From: Lachnospiraceae bacterium
Lineage (GTDB): Bacteria > Bacillota > Clostridia > Lachnospirales > Lachnospiraceae
Length of the DNA stretch: 40,967 nt
NCBI GenBank assembly: GCA_017470735.1
Contig: JAFUYB010000016.1
Coordinates: forward strand, 1 to 40,967
Direction: 5' to 3'
Positions 1-8,700 of this stretch are shown here, piece by piece; within the stretch, counting starts at the first letter, position 1, and every line of letters starts with the position of its first letter. The translations under genes and the position numbers were made by a program. A model generated the notes under the pieces. The model did no database searches. It saw nothing but the letters and a program-made list of their open reading frames with translations, and had not been told where the DNA came from.

Positions 1-518
1 GCGTTTGAGAGCGTGCTCTTGCCGTTTGAGGGGCTGAACGTGCAATCTGCCTGTGCAATGTCGGGCTTTTCTGCGGCAGATTTGGCGACCTCCACCTTTG
101 CTGTAAAGGTCACGGTGTCGGTGTAGGTGCCTGCGGGCTTGGAACTGTAATCCTCCACGATGATGCCCATAGCTTTGTTTGTTGCGGTGTCGCTCAGACT
201 ATCAAAAGTCCAAGAGGTGGTAGCCTCCATATCTGTGGACGCGGTTGCCAGCTTGTAGCCGACAGAATTGTCGCCGGACTTGAGCGCCCAGCTATTCGCG
301 GACGTGGCGGTCACGGTCAGCTTCTTGCCGCTGGCCAGCGTTCCCGTGGCGCTGATGCCGTCGGTGGCGTTCCAGCCGGAGTTGGCTACGCTCAGCGTGG
401 ACGGGATGGTGAGGGTGTAGGTGGTGTCTGCCAGCGCGGTCATGCTCATGCCAGACATCAAGCCAAGAGCCATCGTGGCAGCCAAGGCCAGCGAAAGTAA
501 TCTCTTCTTGATCTTCAT
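1..518 (-). CDS. Secreted surface protein, N-terminal part (runs off window)
   Basis: The ATG at 518 opens a reading frame that stays open to the window edge (about 172 residues seen). The first 31 residues are a clear Sec signal peptide: a basic start (MKIKKRLLS), an Ala/Leu/Met core and a likely cleavage after ALA-D. The mature part is Thr/Ser-rich and beta-strand-like (TYTLTIPSTLSV, then alternating TVTAT and TVTFTAKVEV strands), as in small immunoglobulin-like or WxL-like surface proteins of gut Clostridia. I cannot name a family. GGAGGT at 528-533 lies 9 bases upstream and fixes the start. A candidate promoter lies at 549-576. The C-terminus and any anchoring signal are outside the window. 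Confidence 0.8.
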   Translation of the reverse strand, partial: MKIKKRLLSLALAATMALGLMSGMSMTALADTTYTLTIPSTLSVANSGWNATDGISATGTLASGKKLTVTATSANSWALKSGDNSVGYKLATASTDMEATTSWTFDSLSDTATNKAMGIIVEDYSSKPAGTYTDTVTFTAKVEVAKSAAEKPDIAQADCTFSPSNGKSTLSN

Positions 519-548
519 AAAATGTGTACCTCCATTTTGTATTTTTTG

Positions 549-576
549 AATATAAAGAAACCGCCGAACCTGACAA
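549..576 (-). promoter_or_regulatory. Candidate sigma-A promoter for the secreted protein
   Basis: On the minus strand TTGTCA (571-576) is separated by 16 bases from TATATT (549-554), about 30 bases upstream of the start codon at 518. A palindromic GGGT-ATAATA-ACCC element (577-590) and a hairpin-forming CCGTC-N6-GACGG (590-605) sit just upstream and could be operator or terminator parts. The match is moderate. Confidence 0.45.
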
Positions 577-592
577 GGGTATAATAACCCCG

Positions 593-715
593 TCAAATTC
601 GACGGTTATCCATCACGAACGCGATATGCAGTTTCAAGCGCCCCGCAAGGCGCAAAAGGGCGCAATTATCCCTTGCTTGCTTGCTTGCTTGCTTGAGCAT
701 AGCGAATCTCGGCAT
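593..715 (-). CDS. Small 40-aa ORF with an internal CTTG tract
   Basis: The ATG at 715 is preceded by AAGGAG with a 9-base spacer, and the frame runs 40 codons to TGA at 593-595. The peptide starts MPRFAMLKQASKQARDN and ends FVMDNRRI. It is basic, has no signal peptide or membrane segment, and I do not recognise its family. Its KQASKQ repeat is encoded by six tandem CTTG units (672-695), so a one-unit change would shift the frame. It lies 37 bases downstream of the GNAT gene on the same strand. The stop codon lies in the loop of a CCGTC/GACGG hairpin. Translation is plausible from the ribosome site but unproven. Confidence 0.45.
   Translation of the reverse strand: MPRFAMLKQASKQARDNCALLRLAGRLKLHIAFVMDNRRI
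672..695. repeat. Tetranucleotide repeat (CTTG)6
   Basis: Six exact tandem copies of CTTG (CAAG on the minus strand) lie inside the 40-aa ORF. Tracts of this type change length by slipped-strand mispairing, and any change that is not a multiple of three units would frameshift that ORF. Confidence 0.85.
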
Positions 716-752
716 ACCTGTCAACTCCTTTCTGGTTATTTTTTTGAAAATC

Positions 753-1352
753 TTATGACTCTGTGATCTCGTCAGACCTCTCTGCCAGATACTCATCAAT
801 CCAGAGTCTCATGCTCACGGGTGAATCATAGTCCAGCACAACCGGCTGGTAAAGATTCCGCTGGAAGCCGAATCTCTCGTAATACCCAACCCTGTGCTCA
901 TAGCAGTCGAGCGTGAGGAAAACCACACCACTGTAATCCCTGACCATCTGAGAGACGTAAATGGCAAACTGCAATGCTTCCTTGCCAATTCCTTTTCCCT
1001 GACAATTTGCTGAAACCGCCAGCCTTGCAACCTTCACCGCCGGAACAGTGGTATAGGGAAGTTCCATATTGTCCCGTTCCTCAAACTCCAAGCGGATCGC
1101 GTCATTGCAGAGTGCGAGATAAGCTACCAGTTTTCCGTCATTCACGAACAGGTATGTCCTGCTCAGTCCTTTCTCTTGGTCTTCATAGGCTTCATTGCGC
1201 AGGAAGTCTTCCATATCCTGTGAGTGCTTCCGTATCCTTCTCCGCTCCTTTGCATTCAGCCTGGCAAGCATCTCGTCGGTTTCTACACACGAAAAGCCAT
1301 CTATCAGATACCTGTTCTCGTCTGACAGACGCTGTATATCCAAATTCATCAT
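753..1352 (-). CDS. GNAT-family N-acetyltransferase, possible toxin of a pair
   Basis: This 199-aa protein has the GNAT acetyl-CoA site: strand plus loop RLAVSANCQGKGIGKEAL (the Q-x-x-G-x-G pyrophosphate loop, roughly residues 109-126), followed by the later GYYERFGFQ motif typical of the family. An Arg/Lys-rich N-terminal stretch of about 60 residues (KERRRIRKHSQD) precedes the domain. Its ATG overlaps the stop codon of a 47-aa basic protein (ATGA overlap), which implies translational coupling. Coupling of a GNAT to a tiny upstream partner recalls TacT/AtaT-type toxin-antitoxin modules that acetylate aminoacyl-tRNA. The partner here does not look like the usual DUF1778 ribbon-helix-helix antitoxin, so the toxin role is an inference. 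It could equally be a metabolic or protein acetyltransferase. Confidence 0.85.
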   Translation of the reverse strand: MMNLDIQRLSDENRYLIDGFSCVETDEMLARLNAKERRRIRKHSQDMEDFLRNEAYEDQEKGLSRTYLFVNDGKLVAYLALCNDAIRLEFEERDNMELPYTTVPAVKVARLAVSANCQGKGIGKEALQFAIYVSQMVRDYSGVVFLTLDCYEHRVGYYERFGFQRNLYQPVVLDYDSPVSMRLWIDEYLAERSDEITES

Positions 1353-1492
1353 TTCAGTTTTTTGCTGAACTTGATCTTCAGCCTCTCCGCTCCGTTTTTA
1401 GATGCCTGGCTGCGCTTCTGATTCGCTTCCTTGTAAATCTTTACCGCTGCGGTACCTTTCACAACAGGAGTGGGTGCAATCTGTGTTGCCAT
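1349..1492 (-). CDS. 47-aa basic protein coupled to the GNAT gene, antitoxin-like
   Basis: This short frame encodes 47 residues starting MATQIAPTPVVKG and ending KFSKKLK. It is strongly basic, with a predicted helix (AAVKIYKEANQKR) and no membrane segment. AGGAGG is 7 bases upstream of the ATG at 1492, an excellent ribosome site. The TGA (1351-1349) overlaps the ATG of the acetyltransferase. A consensus promoter (1593-1621) stands about 100 bases upstream, so the two genes form their own transcription unit. Size, charge, order and overlap fit an antitoxin placed ahead of a toxin, but I recognise no antitoxin family. Confidence 0.7.
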   Translation of the reverse strand: MATQIAPTPVVKGTAAVKIYKEANQKRSQASKNGAERLKIKFSKKLK

Positions 1493-1592
1493 TTCGACAC
1501 CTCCTAACCTTAGAGCATACGCTCCCAATCTTTATATCGGTACACCGCCCAATATCTTTAACCCCTCCGAAATGGCATACTGATACACATAG

Positions 1593-1621
1593 ATTGTACC
1601 AAAAATTCGGCTCGATTTCAA
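1593..1621 (-). promoter_or_regulatory. Sigma-A promoter of the 47-aa / GNAT unit
   Basis: On the minus strand TTGAAA (1616-1621), a 17-base spacer and TACAAT (1593-1598) form a near-consensus promoter. The leader to the ATG at 1492 is about 95 bases. Confidence 0.65.
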
Positions 1622-1653
1622 CGAAATTCTTATGAACCTATGCGAAATATTTG

Positions 1654-1682
1654 TTGCAATACCGCCGCCCAAAGTTTATGAT
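1654..1682 (+). promoter_or_regulatory. Sigma-A promoter of the PHP phosphatase gene
   Basis: TTGCAA (1654-1659), a 17-base spacer and TATGAT (1677-1682) precede the gene by about 75 bases. It faces away from the GNAT-unit promoter, so the 265-base gap 1493-1756 is a divergent control region. Confidence 0.55.
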
Positions 1683-1756
1683 GGTCATATTAGGATGACT
1701 GAAGCAGGCAGAAAGGAAAGCCCTGGCGCAAGAACAATATTTTGAAAGGACACCGC

Positions 1757-2620
1757 ATGAGAGCAGATTATCATTTACATTGCGAATTTTCCGACGACAG
1801 CGAAGAGCTCATGGAGACACAGGTCAGACAGGGCATTGCCATCGGGCTTGATGAAATGTGTTTTACGGACCATGTGGACTACGGCCTCAAACGCGACTGG
1901 GATGATCCACGGGGCGTGATCTGGGATGATGTGACGGAAAACGGGGAGACGCTGCACAAGGCGCTCGCCAATGTGAATTACCCGGATTATTTCGACAAGC
2001 TGGATCTGATGCGGGAAACTTATGGAGATAAAATCACCATCAAATCCGGGCTGGAATTCGGGATACAGTCCCACACCGCCGGTGAGTTCCAAAAGCTTTA
2101 CGACCGGTATGCGGACCGGCTGGATTTCGTGCTGTTTTCCATGCATCAGGTCGGGGACAAGGAATTTTGGACAGGCGACTTCCAGAAAGGTCGGACGCAG
2201 GAAGAATACAACCGCAGCTACTATGAGGAGATCTTAAAGACGATGCAGCTGTTCAAGGATTATTCCGTGCTGGCGCATCTGGATCTGATCGTCCGGTATG
2301 ATGAAAACGGTGTCTATCCGTTTGAAAAGGTGCGGGACATTGTCTCGGAAATTCTGACGCAGGCGATCAAAGACGATAAAGGCATTGAGCTCAATACCTC
2401 CAGCTGGAAGTACGGACTTTCCGACACCCAGCCGTCGCGGGCGATCCTGAAATTGTACAAGGATTTGGGCGGAAAGATCCTCACGGTCGGAAGCGACGCC
2501 CACAAAAAAGAGTTTTTAGGAGATCACTTTGACGAAGCCTATGCCATCTTAAGAGACGAAATCGGTTTCACGGAAATTGCGACCTTCGACAATATGCAGC
2601 CAACATTCCATAAGCTGTAA
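1757..2620 (+). CDS. hisJ: PHP-domain histidinol-phosphatase, HisJ family
   Basis: This 287-aa protein hydrolyses L-histidinol phosphate to histidinol, the next-to-last step of histidine synthesis, if the family assignment holds. Metal-binding PHP motifs appear in order: YHLH near the start (residues 5-8), FTDHVD, FSMHQVG, LAHLDL and GSDAH near the C-terminus. The length fits the HisJ/HisK family (about 260-290 aa). The ATG at 1757 is chosen because AAGGA ends 6 bases upstream; a TTG at 1742 in the same frame lacks such spacing. It is a single gene with its own promoter and is followed by a terminator at 2677. No other his gene is nearby, so a role as another PHP phosphoesterase cannot be excluded. 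Confidence 0.85.
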   Translation: MRADYHLHCEFSDDSEELMETQVRQGIAIGLDEMCFTDHVDYGLKRDWDDPRGVIWDDVTENGETLHKALANVNYPDYFDKLDLMRETYGDKITIKSGLEFGIQSHTAGEFQKLYDRYADRLDFVLFSMHQVGDKEFWTGDFQKGRTQEEYNRSYYEEILKTMQLFKDYSVLAHLDLIVRYDENGVYPFEKVRDIVSEILTQAIKDDKGIELNTSSWKYGLSDTQPSRAILKLYKDLGGKILTVGSDAHKKEFLGDHFDEAYAILRDEIGFTEIATFDNMQPTFHKL

Positions 2621-2676
2621 AGGGTTCTGCCGCCAGAACAGCCATCTCATTCCACAAATTACTGAAGCATATAGCA

Positions 2677-2713
2677 AAAGCCAGCCCCGTTTTTCGAGGC
2701 TGGCTTTATTTTT
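2677..2713 (+). terminator. Rho-independent terminator after the PHP gene
   Basis: A perfect 10-bp stem AAAGCCAGCC (2677-2686) / GGCTGGCTTT (2698-2707) with an 11-base loop is followed by a T-rich run. The A-run on its other side could let it also stop transcription of the converging giant gene. Confidence 0.85.
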
Positions 2714-2738
2714 CATTCAGCAGATGGTTGGGGAAAAA

Positions 2739-5700
2739 TTACTTCTTCTCTTCCTCAAGCTTCTCTCTCAGTTCAAAGAGTCTGCTCTGGTACTGGCGCA
2801 TCTTCTTCGTGTGTACAAGTACAACCGCGAATGCTGCCAAAAGGATCAGCAGGCGAAGTACATTACACTTGTGATCGCCAAGACCGATGTTGAACAACGG
2901 TGTCTCGGCATCCGATGCGGATACAAGGTTCGGCTCTCCGTTGTCGTCAAGCGTGATCGTCGCGCCGCCGTCCGTGCCTGTCCGGCTGCCGCCCGAACGC
3001 CTTACCTGATCATCATTGATCTCCGGCGTCGCAACCGTCGTTGTCGTCGTGCTGCCGTCAGAGTTGACGCCGGCATCCGCCTTGTTGCTGTCCTTGCCCT
3101 TGTTGACCGTGTCACGGTTCTTGCTTGTCGATGTGCTATCGTCTGCGACATCATCATCGTCATCGTCGTCGTCATCACTGTCGTTTCTTGTGATTGTACT
3201 GCCGCCGCCATTTCCATCGTTGTTGTTCACAACGGTCTCATTCTTGACATAGGTCACAGTCACATCGACATCCTTTGCCGGCATACCGTTTTCGTCACTG
3301 GAGACAAATGTGTAGGTCGGCGTATAGCCCGATACCTTCGGCGACTCCACATAGAAGCTCTGCTTGTACTGATACGAGTTCTGATAGTCTGCCGCTACCG
3401 GGTTGCCGTTCTCATCCACATAGTGGATCGTCAGGTTGAAGCTCTGGTTGACATCGTTGGTCACCGTGCCCGGTCCGCCGCCGCTGCCGCCTTCATCACC
3501 TTCACCGTCATTGCTGCCCCTGCCTTCGCTGGTCACTTCTTCACCCTTGGAATCCGTGCCCTTCGCAATTGCGACATTCGTCACCTTGCCAGCCGCGACA
3601 TCAGCCTCTGTTACAGTGTAGCTTGCCTCAAACTCTTTGCCGCCGCCGGATGTCAGCGTATCAATATCCCAGCTGTCGCCCGTCAGCTCATCCGTTACTT
3701 TAATGTTCGAAATCGTCGTATTGCCGTTGTTGACTACTTCGATCGTGTAACCGATCGTCTCACCGACGCGAACCGCTCCGGTCTTGTCGGATTTCTTGAC
3801 TACGGTCAATGCGGAGTTTGCTTCTTCGATCACGACATCATCCGTGTACTCACCGAAATCACGCCCCGGCTGTGATCCCTCACCGCCATCGATCGCATCG
3901 GAAATCCGTATGGTCAGATGGTTGGTAAATCCGTTGCCGGATACAGCGTCTGCTTCTGTCACGGTGTAATGCGCTGTTGTCGTCACTGTCTCGCCTGCCG
4001 CGACGCCCTCAAATACATTCTGGTCTACGGTCACGCCTTCCTGCTCGACAAACTCAATATTTCTGGTATCAGCGTAGATATTGGTCGCCGTCAGTGTGAA
4101 GTTCACCTCCTGGCCGATTGCGTAAATGCCATCCTCGTGCGTCTTGCTGCCGACCTTGGACGGATCTACATCGTCCGGACCGTCCTCGTCATCACCCTTG
4201 CCGCTGCCGTCCGCCGTGACGGTCAGCTTGCCGAATATCACTTCCACATCATAGTTGCTGATATCACCTCCGGCTGTAGCCGCCGCAGTGCTTTCGTCAG
4301 CTGTTTCTTCTGTTTCTGCCGCATGAACCACCATCCTCGGCGCGAAGAGCCTCTTTAAGAATCCGGTCTCTTCCGCGCTGCTGTCAGCAATCTGTCCGCC
4401 TACCGTACCGATCCGGTAAGTAAACGAATTGTCCGAAGATCCTGCCAATGTCTGGCTTCCGGTAAACGTAAAGTCTAACGTCTCACCATCGGCAAGTCCT
4501 TCACCGCCGACTGTCACCTTGCTGCCGTCACCGGTCAGAGGATAGCCGTCATAAACCTTGCTCTTGTCTTCAGATGTCAATGTAATCTTGCGCTTGCCAA
4601 TCGTAAACTTGCCCGGCAGCGCCGTTACCGCAAACTGATCCGATACATCATTATTCTGCGCGTCCGTTACAATCGGTGTACCGGATACGACTGTCTTGCC
4701 GCTGTCCTTGACATTTTTGCCGGTCTTTGTCGAAGTCATGCCGGTCACATAGTAGGTCTGGCCTTCCACTTCGACTACCGCACGGCCCTGCTCGTCATCT
4801 TCTTCAAAGCCGGATACCGTATGTGATTTGCCGTCATAAGTTGCCTCAAGGCTCTTGCCCTGAATCGTCACCTCATACTTTGCGTCACGGCTGGTTACGG
4901 TCAGCGTGCCCTCTGTCTTTGCGAGGTTGTAATTGTCAAGCTTCGTGCCCTCGTTCGGGTTGATGGTAAAGGCATTTGCCGAAGTACCGACAATCGTCTG
5001 CGACCCGGTAAAGCTGTAAGTCGCGCCCTCATTCTCTGCCCAGCCCTTTTCCTTTGCCAGCGGCGTATCGCCATTGGTCAGAGGCTTGCCGTCGTACGGC
5101 TTGGACGGGCTTGCCGATTCAAGCACCAGATCCCGCTTGTTGATCTTCAAAGTACCTGCCTGCGGAACAACCGCAAACTGTGCCGTCACATCGTTGCCGT
5201 CCTTGTCCTTGACAACCGGTGAACCCTCGATCTTTGTCGCCGCGCCTTCTCCATTCGCATCCTTTCCGGTTGCGGTAGAAGTATAGCCTGTCACATAATA
5301 GGTCTCACCGCCGACTTCGACCGCAACGCCCTTGTCCGTCTCATTCTCAAAGCCGGATACCGTATGCTCCTTGCCATCGTAAGTCGTCTCATCGCTCTTT
5401 GCCTGAATCTGTACCTGCAGCTGGTCACCGTCCGCGCGGTTGGTGATCGTCAGTGTACCGTCAGTCGCATGGATAATATAGTTGTCTGCCTTTGTGTTGT
5501 CCAGCAAGGTGTAAGTATAGCTGTTTGCCGAAGAACCGACTATGGTCTGGCTTCCGGTAAATGTATATGCCGCGCCTTCACCCTCTGCCCAGCCGCTCTC
5601 AACTGCCATCGCGGTCGTGCCGTTGGTCAGAGCCTTGCCATCATATGCCTTGGACAGATCCGCTGACTGCAGCGTTACCTCTGCCTTGTTAATGATCAGC

Positions 5701-8700
5701 TTGCCCGGCACCACCGTCACTGCAAACTGCTCTGTTACATCGTTGCCTTCCGAATCCGTAACCTTCGCCGTATTGGTTGTGTTCGTCGGATATTCGCCCG
5801 CGTCTGTCGCGGTCACTTCCGAAGTCACGCCCGTCACGGTATAGGTCTCATCACCAACGGTAATGGTAATGGTTCCGTCCTCGTTTTCCTCAATGAAGCC
5901 CGAAATGCCGTGCTCCTGTCCGTCATAGACCGGCTCATCCGTCGTCTTGCCGTGCAGCGTGATTTCGTATTTCGCGTCACGGTTGCGGATGGTCAGTGTG
6001 CCGAACTGAGGCTCTTCCACATTGTAATTGCCCGCATTCGTCAGTTCATATGTAAAGCTGTTGCTTGAACCGCCGACCTGCTTCTGTGAGCCGGTAAAGG
6101 TATAAGTGATCACATCGTCAGCCGCCAGTCCTTCGCCGCCGACCGCGCCCTGCGCGTCCACACGGATCGCATCCGTTGCTTCAACTTCAAGTGTATCCGT
6201 CTTCCGGCTCTCTTCATCCTTTACCGGATTGGTCAGAGCCGTACCGTCATACTCTTTGGACAGGCTCGCCGATGTCAGGGTGATATTTCTCTTTTCAATC
6301 ACCAGCTTTGCCGTGTTGCCAATCTTGACAGCAAACTCAGTGGTTACATCCTTGCCCTTTGCGTTCTTAACGGCTGCCGTGCCGCTGACCGTCACGCCGG
6401 TTTCTCCTGCATTCGTTCCGGTCGCGCCTGCTGTCAGTCCGGTCACATAATAGGTCTTGCCGTTTGCCGTCACGGGGATTCCCTGTGCCGTCTCACCGAC
6501 GAAACCGCTGACAGACTTCTCCGTGCCATCGTATTTTGTCGTCAGACTGTTCGGCGTCACCGTCACTTCATAAGAAGCATTGCTTGACACGATAGACAGT
6601 GTGCCCTCTGTCTTGATGACATTGTAATTGTTCAGGTTCGTTCCGTTTTTCTCCGTAATGGTGAATGCGTTCGCGGTACTCTCGCCCGGATCAGTCACGC
6701 TGCCGGAAAACTCATAGGTCGCTCCCTCACCGTCGATCCAGCCGGTCTCTACTGCCAGCGGAGAGTCGCCGTTGGTCAGCTCGTTGCCGTCATAGACCTT
6801 GGTCTCGCTCTTGGAAGTCAGCGTCAGATCTACCTTGGTGATCGTCAGCTTGCCGGCTGTCTTGTTGACCTCAAACTGCTCCGTCACGTCATGACCGTCC
6901 GCGTCCCTGATCGTCTCTTTGCCGTCAAAATTGATCGCGTAATCATTCGGGTTGTCGCTGACATCCTTGCCCTCGCCGGTTACCTTAAGCCCGGACAGCG
7001 TAAAGGTCTCGTCGCCAATCACAAATGTCTTGCTTTCGGTTCTTGTCACAGCGTCCTTGAGTTTCTGCAACACACCCGTATTGCCCTCTGTCTCTGCCGC
7101 GCCATCGATCGTGAACGCGTTCTTGTCCACCTTCTGTGTCGTTCCGTCATAAGGCGATTCAAACGAATCCGCCACCACATTGATCTGGAACTTGGTGTTG
7201 CGGCTTGTCACGACAAGCTTGCCAAATGCCGTTGAAATCGAATAATTCGGGAACTCTTCTTCCCACGACTTGTTGGTCAGCTTCTCGAAGGTGTTGTCGC
7301 TTTCACCCGGTGCTTTCTGGCTGCCCGTAAATTTCAGGTTCGGCAAGCTGTCACCTTCTGCCCAGCCGTCGCCGGTCACTTCGACTTCTTCTAATGTATG
7401 TGCCTTGCCGTCATATTCCCACTCGCCGGACTTTGAGGTAATGACCACCGTCCGCTTGGAAATGTTGATATAACCGTCATTCGTCTCCAGCGTAAACGCT
7501 GTCGCCTTGCCTTCTTTCGTGATCTTCGCATCGGATTTTGCGATCGTCACATCATAATTGCCGACATCCTTTGCTTCGGAAACGGAAGCTCCGTCTTTTG
7601 CAATACCGACCGATGCGCCCTCAATGGCATATGTCTTGTCTTTGTAGGTAAAGGTAATGCTGCCATTATTCAGCTCATACGCTACGGCATCACCGTCTAC
7701 CGTGACCGCGCCTTCTCCCAAAGGATCGGTTACTGCCACGCCGTCGTAAATTTTAGAAATCTTTACAGCATTAACCTTGACCGCGTGACCCGGATTGAAC
7801 CACAGGATCAGCGTCGTCGAACCGTCCGCCTTGATCTGAGCCTTCAGCACATTGTTGGTGTTGCCCTCGTCAAAGGTGTACCCCGGCAGGGTCTTGTCGC
7901 TTTCATCTGCCTTGATCGTATTGCCGGTCGTACCGTAACGGATCTTGGTCGCGTCCGAAATCTTCTCGCCGGTCTCGGTGTTGTAGCAGAGCAGCGTATA
8001 AGGCGTTTCATTGCTCGGTACCCACTGCGCGTACAGCGTCGTGTTTTCTTTGAGCGTAATCTTGTCGCCCTCTTTGTAACCGAAGCCGCTGCCGTCCGCC
8101 TTGGTGTTCCAGCCGACAAAGGTGTAGCCGGCTGCCACTATCGTGTTGCGGCCTTCTACCGTGACTTCCGTGCCTTTTTTGTACTGTCTGCCTGCCGGAC
8201 ACTGTCCCGTATAACCGGAAATATTCGGCAGATAGTCCAGGTTGACCTGTCCTTCGTCACCGTCGGAGCTGCCGCGGATCACGCCGTCCACATGCCAGCT
8301 TCCCTGATCCTTGACGACATACCATGTGATGTAATAACCCTCGCCGTCTGTCGTCAGCCCCGGATATTTTTGCAGCAGATCCTTGTGGTTCTTGTTGATC
8401 TCCGCATAGACCTCAGACCATGCTCTCGCCGTGATCTTCGGACCGCTTCCGTCACTGCCGATCTTTTCGACATCGGTCTCCGTGTACACCTCGGTGATGT
8501 AGTCCGTCAAGTCAGAAACGGATTTGTAGTAACTGCCGCCCGGCGTCACTGTCGTGTAATACGATGAACTGTAGCTCGCCGGCTCTGTCTGAATCGTACC
8601 GTCGTCACGGATAAAGAATCCAATCTGTCCCGACACGCCTGTATTCGGCGCCCACATCGCATAGAGTGTGTAGGTCTCCGCGTCCTTTGTGATCGGGAAC

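Noticed and set aside
2790-2870. LPXTG sortase signal at the end of the giant protein
   Set aside because: No LPXTG-like motif precedes the membrane helix, and the tail after the helix is much longer than in sortase substrates.
2577-3875. Long plus-strand reading frame opposite the giant surface gene
   Set aside because: It is the complement of a repeat-rich, GC-biased coding region, has no ribosome site or known domain, and its Val/Arg/Ala-rich wording mirrors the opposite strand.
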